Below, piece after piece: positions 19,096 to 29,315 of a stretch of 64,000 bases of DNA. Source of the stretch: Pantoea sp. WMus005 (GTDB lineage Bacteria > Pseudomonadota > Gammaproteobacteria > Enterobacterales > Enterobacteriaceae); assembly GCF_013415305.1 (NCBI RefSeq), contig NZ_JACBXU010000007.1:62001-126000 (forward strand), read 5' to 3'. The position numbers were made by a program, and so were the translations under genes. Numbering within the stretch: position 1 is the stretch's first letter; each line of letters starts with the position of its first letter. The notes under the pieces are model-generated. The model was not told the origin of the DNA, did no database searches, and saw only the letters and a program-made list of their open reading frames with translations.

Positions 19096-20877
19096 ATGCT
19101 TATGAGCCATAGCGGCGGCGACGAATGCCGTACGCGAACCCTGCATACGCTTCGCAGTAACGACGAAAGTCGTGACGATGTGTTGCGACAGTTCGTCCGG
19201 CTGTCCAGCCAGGCACTCGGTATTCCCGGCAGCTTTATCTCTGTTCTGGATGATGAGATGCAGCATGTTAAGGCTGCGCACAATTTCACCCTCACCCAAT
19301 CCTCACGGCAGGATTCCCTCTGCCGGCATGCAGTGGACAGTGACAGCACTGTAGTCGTGCCCGATACGTTGCTGGATACCCGCTTTGCTGCACATCCGCT
19401 GATTACTGGTGCGCCTTATATCCGCTTCTATGCCGGTGTTCCGCTGAAAAGCAGCACGGGTCTGATCCTGGGTACGTTATGCGTGACCGACACCGCTCCT
19501 CATCTTTTCAGTGACGATCAGGTGGCGATGCTAAAAATGCTGGCGACACTGGTGATGTCATTTCTTGATGCCTGGCACTCGGCGGGGTTTGCCGATCCGG
19601 TAACCGGCCTGCCCAACCGTCAGCGTCTGATTCGTGACCTTCAGTTTCTTGCCGCCTCCGGAGACACCACGCCACGGCGGCTGGTGCTGATTGACTGTAT
19701 TGATATGCCGCGTGCTTATGAGCTTGCGCGCTCAATGGGCATGGGGCCGGTTGAAAGCCTGCTGAAAGATGTGGCGACACTGCTGCCGCTACGCCTGCGT
19801 CCTGCGCCGGGTGAGATGCTCTATACCGTTGCAACCGGGCGCTTTGCCCTGCTGACACGTCAGGAGAGCAGACTCAATGCCGACTGGGTGGCAACAGAGC
19901 TGGCCGGAATCAGTGCGGATATCGGCGATGGGCTGTCGGTTGCACTGATGACCTACACCGGGGAAGCGAGCTTTAACACCGGAGAGATGCCCGCTCAGGA
20001 GATCCTGCGGCGTGCAGTCAGCGCGCTGCATGAGGCCATTACCCGCAACGTGGCCTCGATGCCTTTCAGTGAGGCCACCGATACGCGCCACACCCAGGAT
20101 TTCACTCTGATGCATGACCTGGCCATGGCTATACGCCAGGATAAGGGATTGTGGCTCGCCTATCAGCCTAAAATCTGTCTGCACAGCGGCAAGCCGATTG
20201 GACTGGAAGCACTGATCCGCTGGCAGCATCCGCAGCACGGTGAACTATCGCCTGCACAGTTTTTACCTTTTGCCGGCCAGACCGAGCTACTCAGTGAGCT
20301 GACGACATGGGTCACAGAGCACGCCATCGCCAGGCTCTCCCGGCTGCGTAACAGTTATATTCAGCTGCCCATCACCATTAACGTCAGCAGCAGTGATTTT
20401 TCCCGCGACGGTTTTGCCGACGATCTGGAAGAGCGGATGATCAGGGAGAAGCTGCCGGTTTCGCTGCTGGGCATCGAGTGCCTGGAGACAGAACGGATTC
20501 TGGAAAGCCCGACTGCAATGCAGGGTCTTGAGATGCTAAAGCTTCGTGGATTTGGTATTTCACTGGATGACTTTGGCACCGGCTACAGCAACATCAGCTA
20601 TCTTCGACGTATGCCACTGGACGTGATCAAGCTGGACCGTTCACTGATTAGCGAAATTTCGTCTGACACCGCATCGCGCGTCATCGCCCGCAGTATTATT
20701 TCGATGCTCAAGGATCTCGATTACATGGTGCTGGCTGAGGGGGTGGAGAATGCGGAAACCGTCACGGCGCTGACTGAGTTTGGCTGCGACCAGGCACAGG
20801 GATTTTTCTACTCCAGGCCGCTGCCGGAAGCGGCATTGGATGAGTGGCTCGGCTGGCGATTACGCAGTAAGTGCTGA
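19096..20877 (+). CDS. GAF - degenerate GGDEF - EAL c-di-GMP phosphodiesterase
   Basis: 593 residues; ATG preceded by GGAGG. GAF (about 20-160) with the FYAGVPL...GTLCVTD pattern. The central domain keeps the DPVTGLPNRQRL opening but has ATGRFALL where GGDEF should be, so it cannot be a cyclase and may bind GTP or be structural. The EAL domain is complete: GLEALIRW, N in TINVSSSDF, E in GIECLETERI, LDDFGTGYSNISYLRR, KLDRS, LAEGVEN and QGFFYSRPL. Likely hydrolyses c-di-GMP under control of the GAF ligand. The product at 41853-43637 has the same architecture and about 70% identity. Confidence 0.92.
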   Translation: MLMSHSGGDECRTRTLHTLRSNDESRDDVLRQFVRLSSQALGIPGSFISVLDDEMQHVKAAHNFTLTQSSRQDSLCRHAVDSDSTVVVPDTLLDTRFAAHPLITGAPYIRFYAGVPLKSSTGLILGTLCVTDTAPHLFSDDQVAMLKMLATLVMSFLDAWHSAGFADPVTGLPNRQRLIRDLQFLAASGDTTPRRLVLIDCIDMPRAYELARSMGMGPVESLLKDVATLLPLRLRPAPGEMLYTVATGRFALLTRQESRLNADWVATELAGISADIGDGLSVALMTYTGEASFNTGEMPAQEILRRAVSALHEAITRNVASMPFSEATDTRHTQDFTLMHDLAMAIRQDKGLWLAYQPKICLHSGKPIGLEALIRWQHPQHGELSPAQFLPFAGQTELLSELTTWVTEHAIARLSRLRNSYIQLPITINVSSSDFSRDGFADDLEERMIREKLPVSLLGIECLETERILESPTAMQGLEMLKLRGFGISLDDFGTGYSNISYLRRMPLDVIKLDRSLISEISSDTASRVIARSIISMLKDLDYMVLAEGVENAETVTALTEFGCDQAQGFFYSRPLPEAALDEWLGWRLRSKC

Positions 20878-20901
20878 GCCTCCTCCACCAGCCTCCGATT
20901 C

Positions 20902-22485
20902 TTACCTCACCGACTCAACGGCGTGGAAGCCCTCTGCCCTGGCAATCATCACGGTATTGCGCCCGGCAGCTTTTGCCTCGTAGAGCGCTTCATCGGCACG
21001 CCGCAGCAGCGCTTCGCGATCGCCAGCCTGTTCACCCCGGAAAGCCACGCCTGCTGATATCGTCACCGTTCCGGCAAACGGGAAGGTCGTGGTGCTGACA
21101 GTTTCACGGATGCGTTCTGCCGTGCGCGCGGCATCTGCCAGCGTGGTGTGTGGCAGCAGCAGAATAAACTCCTCGCCACCAAACCGGCTGACGATATCGC
21201 CGGTGCGGCAGAGCTGACGCAGCAAGGTCGCCAGGCTAACCAGTACTGCGTCGCCTGCGTCATGCCCGTACCAGTCGTTAATCTTTTTAAAATGGTCAAT
21301 GTCTATAGCGATGGCACACTGTTCATGCTCGCTGTCTGACTGCGCCGCGAGCGCCGAAAACCCGCGGCGGTTGCAAAGCCCGGTCAGTGGATCGGTCATC
21401 GCTTCATCATTCAGCGCGGCCATATGGCCCGCAACGGCGTGGCGATGCGCCTGCACCGCTTCTTTGAGCCGGTCTGCCTCGTAATACCAGGTTTTAACCG
21501 TGGCGAGTGATTCCGCCTGCGCTTCGCTGCCACCATCGCGCACTCTGTCCGCCAGCTTTTCCAGTGGAGAAGCAATCCGCCCTGCCATAAAAGCAATAAC
21601 GCCCGCTGTCACAATAATAATGCCCAGAACGAACCAGACTGCGCTTTCCGCCGTGCGCATCAGAATATGCCTGACCGTTTCAGAAGTGCCGGTAATAAAT
21701 ACATTCCAGCCAGTTTTATGCAGCGTGCCATAACCGGTCAGGTAGCTCTGTCCGTTATTCTCCAGCGTGAAGTGCCCGCTTTCAGTGTTAGCAAGGCGCT
21801 TCTGTAATGCCAGGCTGAGCAGCATCTTTGTTCCGACGAGCGCCGGGTCGTGACTGAAAATAATCAGTCCATCATTGCTGACCACGCTGACCGTTGATCC
21901 TTTGTTATAAAAATGCTGACTCAGGATCTCACTCAGCATGCTCTGTTTTTTGAGATAGATGGTGCCGCCAATGTAGCCCAGATAGTGGCCTTCTTCGCTG
22001 AACAAGGGTTGTGATAAAAACACCACATAGTTACCCGCTGCAGAGGTAAATGGTGCAGATATAAAGGGCTTCTGGGTCGCAATGGCCTGCAGGCTGGCAG
22101 CCGAGTGCAGCTTTATGCCAATCAGATTAAGACTGTCGGGTGAGGTGGCCGCAATGATGGCATCATGATTAACCACCAGCACCGAATTAAAAAAGCCCGA
22201 CTGCATTCGCAGACGTTCAGTCTCCCCTTTCAGTTGGTCAATATTGCTCAGCGCCTTGATCTGCGAGGCACTCCAGGCCAGTTCACGTTGCGCTGTCTCA
22301 AGATAACGATCGGTGGTATCAGCCAGTTTACGGGCATAGGCAATGTTCCCTTCAAGCAGGCTGTCTTCGATATTAGCCTTCTGAAACAGCAGCAGCGCAC
22401 TCAGCAGCAGACCGGAAGTCAGAATAACGCCGCCAATGGAAAGCAGAGTCAGCAGTGAACGAAGGCGCATTTTTTCATGGGGCAT
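20902..22485 (-). CDS. Membrane diguanylate cyclase (Cache-like sensor + GGDEF)
   Basis: 527 residues. A transmembrane helix (about 12-34), a periplasmic sensor of about 240 residues with Cache-type features (VLVVNHDAIIAATSPDSL; VSVVSNDGLIIFSHDPALVGT), a second helix (about 283-303), HAMP-like linker, then GGDEF with an intact GGEEF and, five residues before it, RTGD, a good inhibitory-site RxxD. It should make c-di-GMP with product feedback. Convergent with the GAF-EAL phosphodiesterase that ends 24 bases away, so synthesis and breakdown genes are neighbours. No clear ribosome site before the first ATG. Confidence 0.9.
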   Translation of the reverse strand: MPHEKMRLRSLLTLLSIGGVILTSGLLLSALLLFQKANIEDSLLEGNIAYARKLADTTDRYLETAQRELAWSASQIKALSNIDQLKGETERLRMQSGFFNSVLVVNHDAIIAATSPDSLNLIGIKLHSAASLQAIATQKPFISAPFTSAAGNYVVFLSQPLFSEEGHYLGYIGGTIYLKKQSMLSEILSQHFYNKGSTVSVVSNDGLIIFSHDPALVGTKMLLSLALQKRLANTESGHFTLENNGQSYLTGYGTLHKTGWNVFITGTSETVRHILMRTAESAVWFVLGIIIVTAGVIAFMAGRIASPLEKLADRVRDGGSEAQAESLATVKTWYYEADRLKEAVQAHRHAVAGHMAALNDEAMTDPLTGLCNRRGFSALAAQSDSEHEQCAIAIDIDHFKKINDWYGHDAGDAVLVSLATLLRQLCRTGDIVSRFGGEEFILLLPHTTLADAARTAERIRETVSTTTFPFAGTVTISAGVAFRGEQAGDREALLRRADEALYEAKAAGRNTVMIARAEGFHAVESVR

Positions 22486-22882
22486 TGCGGTCAGTATCCG
22501 GATTAAGAGTCATTTAAGTGTAACAGTTGACGCTTCCGGTCAAGGGCCGAATAGAAGATGATTTAGTGAGAATTACGACGTATTGCCGGGCGCAGCACAA
22601 AATCGCCTGGCGTTACATAAAGCCGGGTTCAGCGTTCAGAGGGCCATGACACTAATCAGCAGAAAATGATTAAGCGGTAATAATGAAACTAACTGATTCA
22701 GGATCTGTGCAGAGAACGCGCTATTATTCGTGTCGACCGCGACGATAACGGCTTCCGCAGGTTTAAAATAACGGGGCAGAGTCTGCCCCATTTATCATCA
22801 CGACTAAAATGGGCGTCGAACAGTTTAATTAAACCAGCATCAGCTACAGGTAATTATGAATAGGCATGAACATTTAAATTGC
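22486..22882. other. Gene-free stretch with a hairpin
   Basis: No supportable ORF. GGGGCAGA / TCTGCCCC (22773-22789) is a tight hairpin. On the minus strand it is followed by GTTATTTT, so it would work as the terminator of the small minus-strand ORF at 22883. Confidence 0.5.
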
Positions 22883-23056
22883 TTAACGCCAGAATGCTTT
22901 GATATACGAACGGCTGCTGAGTCTTTTAATAAACTGATGTGGACAGTTAAAACGACGACCGTCCCACTCCAGATTAAACCACTGAAAATCATCATTTTTA
23001 ATGGTTTCGAGCAGGGTCATTGCCTGCATAGGCGTCTGAAAAGCATATGCTTTCAT
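22883..23056 (-). CDS. Small hypothetical protein
   Basis: 57 residues starting MKAYAFQTPMQAM, with a GAGGG ribosome site close before the ATG; an ATG 36 bases upstream gives 69 residues. Composition is protein-like (NDDFQWFNLEWDGRRFNC), and a terminator-like hairpin follows on this strand. I do not recognise the family. The plus-strand ORF over the same bases is less convincing. Could be a conserved orphan or a chance ORF. Confidence 0.5.
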   Translation of the reverse strand: MKAYAFQTPMQAMTLLETIKNDDFQWFNLEWDGRRFNCPHQFIKRLSSRSYIKAFWR

Positions 23057-23566
23057 CACGCCCTCTTTGGTGCATAAATCAATATGAACCATATAACCCC
23101 CGGGTGTTAAAAGGATCGGACATTTTATAATTATTGAACAGCCCCTTTAGCATAATCTATTTATTGCCTGCCGATTATCTGATTCCGTAATATTTACGTA
23201 AAAATTATGTATTTTATTTCTCATTTATTTTTTTGGGCAACCTTGCCTTATTTAGTCAATTAATTTGACCATCTATTTCGCCTCCGGTCAGAGTCGAAAA
23301 ACTCTTTCTGCCTGCTTTTAAATCAGTACCGGAAGTGGCAACAAGACGTGATCGCAAAGGATGATATTTAACTGCTCACCTTTTCAGCATCATACCGTCC
23401 GGCTTTCATGCTGCAGGAAAGGAATGGCGCTGGCTGGCAGGTTGAGATGGTCTTTAACAGAGCACATCGTTTACACTCTCAGCAGCCTCATCTGCACTCT
23501 GGCAATGGTTCAGACAGATCGCGGAAAGAGGCAGGAGACCACTGACGGCGGGCAATAAGGAATCTT
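23057..23566. other. Gene-free AT-rich stretch
   Basis: Bases 23100-23280 are strongly AT-rich with no coding signal. The right half holds the leader of the acetyltransferase; no specific promoter could be fixed. Confidence 0.35.
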
Positions 23567-24478
23567 ATGCTGGATTATATGGTGTCGCTCTACCGTACTG
23601 TTCCTGTCTCATCTGACTGCCTCCGCGACTGGGTTGCCAGCTGGCTGGCGCAGGAGCAGACCCGATGCCACGATCATCATTTCTCTGCCAACTTTCCCTG
23701 GCGTGAAACAGGTCTGCCCCAGCACACCTTTTTGCAGCGTGAACTGAGGGTGAACGGCCAGCGATATCTCACCGGGCCACGCTATTTGGGTGGCGATCCT
23801 GCCCAGCCTTTTATTGAGATCGTGGCTCGTGATGGTCCCATCGATTACACGGTCGCTTCTGTCATTATGCAGGCGTGGCAGAAGATTAACCCCTTAAAGC
23901 TGCGTATCCTGTTGCCCGCAAGCCATCCAGATATCGGTTTAACCGATCAACTGATATTCATTAGCGATCCGGCTACACTCGCTGCGCCTCCCGACGAAGA
24001 CATTTCTCTGGTGAAAGCCGGACGGAAAGATTATTCCGCCTGTATCCAGGCGATTAACCACGCCTATCGCGCCAGCTGGCACACGTTGCCGCATCTGCGT
24101 GATCAGCTGATGGCATCGAGCAGGCAGGAGTTACGGGAAGATATCGCCGGAGGACATGTGCTTTTGATTGTCTGGCAGGGAACGGTGGCAGGACTGATGA
24201 TATGTGTTCGCCGGAGACTGACCTTTATTGAGGGATTTCAGATCATGGATGAAGTGATTATGCCCGCTTATCAGGGCCGTGGACTCGCCGCACGCGCTCA
24301 GCAGCATTTGCTGCAGCAGCTTCATCATCACTATGGTGAGAGAGCGCTGCTGACAGGCACCATTTTGCCCGGTAATACGCCTTCACTGCGAAGCGCACAA
24401 AATGCCGGACGGCGCTGCGTGCTGAAATATCAGTTTTTAACCCCTGCTGATTTAGCGCCGAACCATGTCGTTATTTAA
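23567..24478 (+). CDS. GNAT-domain protein with an unassigned N-terminal half
   Basis: 303 residues; ATG after AAGGA. Residues 1-150 do not match a family I recognise (contains FSANFPWRETGLPQHTF). Residues about 155-300 are GNAT-like: a strand ISLVKAGRKDYSACIQAIN, LLIVWQGTVAGLMICVRR, then VIMPAYQGRGLAARAQQHL as the acetyl-CoA loop (QGRGLA) and NTPSLRSAQNAGR. An N-acyl/acetyltransferase acting on an unknown substrate; the N-terminal half might bind the acceptor. Monocistronic in appearance. Confidence 0.7.
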   Translation: MLDYMVSLYRTVPVSSDCLRDWVASWLAQEQTRCHDHHFSANFPWRETGLPQHTFLQRELRVNGQRYLTGPRYLGGDPAQPFIEIVARDGPIDYTVASVIMQAWQKINPLKLRILLPASHPDIGLTDQLIFISDPATLAAPPDEDISLVKAGRKDYSACIQAINHAYRASWHTLPHLRDQLMASSRQELREDIAGGHVLLIVWQGTVAGLMICVRRRLTFIEGFQIMDEVIMPAYQGRGLAARAQQHLLQQLHHHYGERALLTGTILPGNTPSLRSAQNAGRRCVLKYQFLTPADLAPNHVVI

Positions 24479-25078
24479 AATCACCCTAATGCCAGTTTAA
24501 TCAACTTATCCTGAACGCTGTAAACGCGCTGCTTCAGCGCTCTCTTCTGCGCTGATCCATTTTGCATCAAACGCACTATTTACTTTTTCCTGGGCGATTT
24601 TGGTGCTGTTTTTAGCTCTCTATGCCCGTTCATATCTACCCGGTTTGCCGCCTGTTTTCCCAGACGCTTAACGAACTCCACGACATTTTTACCATCAACA
24701 ATAACCTGAGTTACCAACCTGTCACCCTATTTTTGCTGCTAAAAGCGCCACACTCGCGGCACATCGTATCCCTGATCCCTGTGCGCACGATGAAACACGC
24801 CGCGTAAACGCCTTCGTGGCGTCGCAGATAATTGCTGGCGCGATGCGGATCGCTTCAGGAGAGTCAAATCAGCCCAGCTGTATCAGCAGTTAACCAGGCA
24901 GTGTTGCAAATCAATATGAAGTTTTCATGACCGAAAAAATAAAAAAAAACTTCAAAATTAGTAACCTGTCTTCATCTCACTGTCCTGCCTTGCGATTCAC
25001 ATTTTGAAAACAAAATAATCACATCAGGTGACATTTTCATGCATAAATTAGTGCCAGTTCTATCAACGGAGCAGGCAA
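24479..25078. other. 600-base gene-free stretch
   Basis: The open frame at 24622-24807 has no ribosome site and unconvincing composition. An A-rich tract near 24940-24960 and AT-rich sequence before aroQ may carry its promoter. Nothing else specific seen. Confidence 0.4.
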
Positions 25079-25624
25079 ATGACTCACTTTGTGGCAATCT
25101 TTTTCTCTTCACTGTTTATGTGTAGTAACGTTTTTGCAGGTTCGGTTTCTTCTGTTTCTCTTGGATCACTGTCTTCCGCGCTCAATGAACGGATGCAGGT
25201 GATGAAAGCCGTAGCGGGTTACAAAGCACTGCATCATTTGCCTGTCGAGGATCTGCCAAGGGAGCAGGTGGTGCTGGATCATATGCTGCAGAACGCTGAG
25301 CAGGCCGGGCTTGAGCCGCACTCCGTGGGGCCGTTTGTTCATGCGCTGATGAATGCCAGTAAAGCGATTCAGTATCGCTATCGGGCTGACTGGCTTTCAG
25401 CACCGGACAGTGACCTCCCGGTCACGGATCTGGCCGAGACCCGCCAGCAGATAGAGCGGCTTGATACCCAAATCCTGACTGCGATCAGCCAGCGCCTGAT
25501 GACCGGTACCTTCTCGCAGGATGACAACGCGTTTCTGATGTCACAACTCACGGCATCACACCTCAGTGAAAATGATAAAAACAGCCTTTGTGCTGCCCTC
25601 TCCCGCATTCAGCGTCTGTATTAA
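25079..25624 (+). CDS. aroQ: Periplasmic chorismate mutase (*AroQ, AroQ-gamma type)
   Basis: 181 residues. Residues 1-20 are a signal peptide ending NVFA, so the enzyme is exported. The rest is the all-helical AroQ fold: LSSALNERMQVMKAVAGYKALHHLP with the family Arg and Lys, then helices with REQVVLDHML and a C-terminal Leu/Ser-rich part. It converts chorismate to prephenate; a monofunctional enzyme of this type and length is known from Erwinia herbicola. GGAG precedes the ATG. The P450 gene starts 22 bases after its stop, suggesting one transcript. Why prephenate is made in the periplasm is not known. Confidence 0.9.
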   Translation: MTHFVAIFFSSLFMCSNVFAGSVSSVSLGSLSSALNERMQVMKAVAGYKALHHLPVEDLPREQVVLDHMLQNAEQAGLEPHSVGPFVHALMNASKAIQYRYRADWLSAPDSDLPVTDLAETRQQIERLDTQILTAISQRLMTGTFSQDDNAFLMSQLTASHLSENDKNSLCAALSRIQRLY

Positions 25625-25646
25625 TACATCCGGAGCAGAGTGAGCT

Positions 25647-26837
25647 ATGCAACTTCATGAACTCATGAACCCCGATTATGCTGACAATCCTTTTGCGCTT
25701 TATCGGAAACTCCATCGTCAGGGACCGCTTATCCCTGCAGGAAACAGAATCATCATCAGCGGCAGTCATGCGGTGGTGGACGCCCTGTTGAACGATCGGC
25801 GAGTCGGTAAGAACTATATGGAAAGTGTCAGGCTAAGATTTGGTGAGGATGCCGCCGACATGCCGCTGTTTCAGGGGATCAGCAGAATGTTTCTGGTGCT
25901 CAATCCGCCGGATCATAACCGGTTAAGAGGACTGGTCATGAAGGCATTCAGCGCCCGGGAGATTAAACCTCTCAGGGAGATGGCGCTGACAGTAGCCAAT
26001 GAACTGGTAGATGCTCTGGCTGCCCATCGCACCTGCGATCTGGCTCAGGCGTTTGCTTTTCCGCTTCCGGTGCGCATTATCTGCAGGATGCTGGATGTCT
26101 CAGAGTCAGATGCGCCTGAACTGGGCCGCCTTACCTCAGCACTGGTCAAGGTTTTCGACCCACAAATCAGCCCGGCGGATCTGCAGGCCGCCGCTGATGC
26201 TTTTTCCGTGCTGGAAAGTTACTTCAGCGCACTGATCGTCTCCCGGCGTCACAGCACCGCCAGTGATTTGGTGTCGCTTTTTCTGCGCAGCGGCAGTGAT
26301 GGCGACCGGCTGAGTCACGATGAGATTATTGCCAATGTGATACTGCTTTTTCTTGCCGGTCATGAGACAACGTCAAATATGCTCTGCAACACCATTCTGG
26401 CCCTGCATGACCATCCGCAGGAACTGGCGTGCCTGAAACAGAATCATGGGCTGATACCCGATGCCATTCAGGAATGTCTGCGGTACGACAGTTCGGTCCA
26501 GATGCTTTACCGCACTACTCTGGAAGAGATTGAGGTAGCAGGCCAGCTGATTCCCCCCGGAACGCGGTTCTTTCTGAGTCTGGGCGCAGCCAATCACGAT
26601 CCTCTGGTCTTTACCTCGCCGGAGCGGGTAAATATCCGCCGGCATGAAGGACGCTGCCTGGCATTCGGAGGCGGGATTCATCACTGCATGGGCTATCGGC
26701 TGGCACTGGCGGAAATGGAGGTGGCGTTAGAGGTATTGCTGACCCGACTGCCAGAGATGCGCCCTGTGACCGCTGGCGTTCGCCGCAATCACAGGGCCAA
26801 CCTGCGCGGCGTCAGCGCCCTGCCGGTCGAGTGGTGA
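25647..26837 (+). CDS. Soluble bacterial cytochrome P450
   Basis: 396 residues, normal for class-I bacterial P450s. The I-helix oxygen-binding motif AGHETT is at 237-242, the ExxR pair is E276-R279 (QECLRY), and the heme loop FGGGIHHCMG places the ligand Cys at residue 347. No signal peptide, so cytoplasmic. No ferredoxin or ferredoxin reductase gene is nearby; electrons must come from elsewhere. It is directly downstream of secreted chorismate mutase, possibly in one operon. Substrate unknown. Confidence 0.93.
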   Translation: MQLHELMNPDYADNPFALYRKLHRQGPLIPAGNRIIISGSHAVVDALLNDRRVGKNYMESVRLRFGEDAADMPLFQGISRMFLVLNPPDHNRLRGLVMKAFSAREIKPLREMALTVANELVDALAAHRTCDLAQAFAFPLPVRIICRMLDVSESDAPELGRLTSALVKVFDPQISPADLQAAADAFSVLESYFSALIVSRRHSTASDLVSLFLRSGSDGDRLSHDEIIANVILLFLAGHETTSNMLCNTILALHDHPQELACLKQNHGLIPDAIQECLRYDSSVQMLYRTTLEEIEVAGQLIPPGTRFFLSLGAANHDPLVFTSPERVNIRRHEGRCLAFGGGIHHCMGYRLALAEMEVALEVLLTRLPEMRPVTAGVRRNHRANLRGVSALPVEW

Positions 26838-26871
26838 GATAAGGTATTGCCGGGTCAGAAACGCCCGGCGA

Positions 26872-27876
26872 TCAGCCACGCAGCCGCAGCGTAGCGGGCA
26901 GGATAAGCTGGCTGTTAACCGGATCTTCACCGGCGATCATGGTGGTCAGCATCGAGAAGCAGGCCTGCGCGAGTGCCGGGACATTCTGCTCCACGGTGTC
27001 GATGGGAATGGAGAGTGAATCATAGAGGTAGTGGTCATCAAAACTGGCGATACGGATGTCGCTGGTCAGCAGATTATGCTCGCTCATGTAGCGCAGCACC
27101 CCCTCCAGCAGGCCACAGGCGGCGGTGAACATCGCTTTAGGTGGACGTCCCAGCCGCTTACAGAGTGCAGCAAACATCTCGTAGCCACTGCCGGGATGGT
27201 AGTTACCCTGAATAATCCACTCCGGCTGCAGCGTCACGCCCGCCCGCGACAGTCCCTCTCTGAATCCCGCAAGACGATCCTGTGTCGGCGAGAGATCGGA
27301 CTGTCCGCCCATAAAGTAGATCTCCTCCGGAGAGGTGCGGGCCAGCTTTTCAACCAGCTCAGCAGTCGGCGTCACCGAGTCGGTGATGACCCACGGCAGC
27401 TGCGTGTGATTCATATGGCGGTCAAACAGCAGCACCGGAAGCTGTTCGCTGAGGCTGACATAGTCGCTGTCGTTCAGCATACTGGATGCCACAATCAGCC
27501 CGTCGACCTGACGCGACACCAGATTGTTGACCACGGCCATCTCCTGCCCGGCATTTTCGTCAGTGCAGGAGATCAGCAGTTGCAGACCGGCCGCGCGGCA
27601 GAGATTTTCCAGCGCGTGAGAAAAGGCCGCAAAGCCGTGGTTAGTCATTTCCGGCACCACCAGCCCCAGCGTATGACTGCGGGCATCATGCAGCATCCGG
27701 GCGTGGATGCTGGGCTGATAGTGGTGTTCACGGGCAAGTGACAGAACCCGCTCACGCGTCTCCTTCGCAACCCGTAACTCTTCACCACGGCCGTTGAGCA
27801 CAAGGCTTGCAGTGGCTTTTGAAACGCCAGCCAGCCCAGCAATGTCACTGATAGTAACGCGTTTTGTTTTTCTCAC
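26872..27876 (-). CDS. scrR: LacI-family sucrose repressor
   Basis: 334 residues. N-terminal helix-turn-helix [23 protein letters not shown], then a periplasmic-binding-protein-like sensor ([45 protein letters not shown]). Matches ScrR of enteric scr regulons, which releases DNA on binding fructose or fructose-1-phosphate. Its likely operators are the CTAAACCGGTTTAG-type palindromes before scrY and scrK. Last gene in the cluster, 29 bases after scrB, same strand. Confidence 0.93.
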   Translation of the reverse strand: MRKTKRVTISDIAGLAGVSKATASLVLNGRGEELRVAKETRERVLSLAREHHYQPSIHARMLHDARSHTLGLVVPEMTNHGFAAFSHALENLCRAAGLQLLISCTDENAGQEMAVVNNLVSRQVDGLIVASSMLNDSDYVSLSEQLPVLLFDRHMNHTQLPWVITDSVTPTAELVEKLARTSPEEIYFMGGQSDLSPTQDRLAGFREGLSRAGVTLQPEWIIQGNYHPGSGYEMFAALCKRLGRPPKAMFTAACGLLEGVLRYMSEHNLLTSDIRIASFDDHYLYDSLSIPIDTVEQNVPALAQACFSMLTTMIAGEDPVNSQLILPATLRLRG

Positions 27877-27905
27877 GGCAAGGCATCGGTTAATGAAACA
27901 AGCGC

Positions 27906-29315
27906 TTATTCTACCATGCAGCGACGTAACGACCAGTAGCGGGCCTGCAGTTCTGCGCGCCCGCGCAGGGTCAGCAGCGCCGGCTGGTCCGGAAAATAGC
28001 GGCTGCTCATCACCCCTTCCCCACCGTTGATGAAGATCTCAACGCTGGAGTGATCACACAGGATCTGCAACCGGCGTGCTGTGCCAGTCCAGTAACGGTA
28101 TGTCCATTCGCCCGTCACCAGACTGCGACGGGCAAGCCGCAGTTCATTCTGTTGCCACGTCAGGATCAGCGTATCGGCGAAATTGAGTTCAATGTCGCCC
28201 TGACATTCCAGTTCCAGCTCCAGCCGCTGTGCGCCGATCGGTGGTGTATGATCGGCGCGGCCCTGATAGTGCTGCTCTTTCTGCCGCAACGCCTGCAGTT
28301 CCGCCACGGGCTGCTGAAAGAGCCGCCCATTGTGTGAACTCAGCTCACGCACACACGTCATCTGATGGATCCAGCCCTGCGCGACAGTGGGCTGAGCCAT
28401 CTCTTCGCCATCCGGCGTCCCCATCCAGCCCACCAGCAGACGCCGGCCATCTGCGGTCAGTGTGGTTTGCGGTGCATAAAATTCAAACCCGGCATCCATT
28501 TCATTCAGCGGCCCGTGCGGGTATGCAGGCTGCTGATAATCCAGCGAGCCACTCAGCCAGGCGCAGGCATGACTGTTAAGATAGCGCTTCTCTTCAGACG
28601 CGATGCCCTGCGGACAGCAGATCAGATAGGTGCTGTCGCCAAGCATAAACATATCCGGGCACTCCCACATGTAGCCCGCGGCACCCAGACCACCCCGTTC
28701 ACTGCCCGCGATCTCACCGAGATTCTCCCACTCCCGCAGGTCGGCAGAACGCAACAGCAGCACCCTGCCCTGCAACTGCGTATTCTGCGCGGCCAGCACC
28801 ATGTACCATTCATCTTTGTGACGCCAGACTTTGGGATCGCGAACGTGGCCGGTATAGCCCTCTGGCACGGCGATGACCGGGCCGAGTTTATCAAAACCCC
28901 CCGCGCTATTTTGCTGCGCCAGACACTGCCACGCCGTTCGCGAGCCATCATCAAACTTCACGTTGCCGGTGTAGATCAGCGTCAGCCGACCGTTGTCGTC
29001 TACCGCGCTGCCGGAGTAGCAGCCGCTGCGGTCATACGCCTCATCCGGCATCAGGGCGATGGGCTGATGTTCCCAGTGCAGCAGATCGGCTGAGCGCCAG
29101 TGTCCCCAACACTTGTGCTGATGCGCACAGCCCAGCGCATTCCACTGGTAGAAGAGATGAAAGTGGCCGTCAAAATGAATGAAGCCGTTGGGATCGTTAA
29201 GCAGCCCGGTTACCGGTGCCAGATGCCAGCCTGGATAATGGCTGTCGCTAAGCGCCTTCGGCATACCCTTCATCACCGCCTGGAGAATGGCGGCAAGACG
29301 TGTTGATGAGGCCAT
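27906..29315 (-). CDS. scrB: Sucrose-6-phosphate hydrolase (GH32 invertase)
   Basis: 469 residues. Cleaves sucrose-6-phosphate to glucose-6-phosphate and fructose. GH32 motifs: LLNDPNGF with the nucleophile Asp near residue 40, VRDPKVW (RDP), and WECPDMF with the acid/base Glu. C-terminal beta-sandwich follows. The ATG overlaps the scrA stop by one base (TAATG), so it is translationally coupled to the transporter. Confidence 0.96.
   Translation of the reverse strand: MASSTRLAAILQAVMKGMPKALSDSHYPGWHLAPVTGLLNDPNGFIHFDGHFHLFYQWNALGCAHQHKCWGHWRSADLLHWEHQPIALMPDEAYDRSGCYSGSAVDDNGRLTLIYTGNVKFDDGSRTAWQCLAQQNSAGGFDKLGPVIAVPEGYTGHVRDPKVWRHKDEWYMVLAAQNTQLQGRVLLLRSADLREWENLGEIAGSERGGLGAAGYMWECPDMFMLGDSTYLICCPQGIASEEKRYLNSHACAWLSGSLDYQQPAYPHGPLNEMDAGFEFYAPQTTLTADGRRLLVGWMGTPDGEEMAQPTVAQGWIHQMTCVRELSSHNGRLFQQPVAELQALRQKEQHYQGRADHTPPIGAQRLELELECQGDIELNFADTLILTWQQNELRLARRSLVTGEWTYRYWTGTARRLQILCDHSSVEIFINGGEGVMSSRYFPDQPALLTLRGRAELQARYWSLRRCMVE

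Noticed and set aside
24622..24807. 61-residue open frame
   Set aside because: No ribosome site and unconvincing composition; probably chance.
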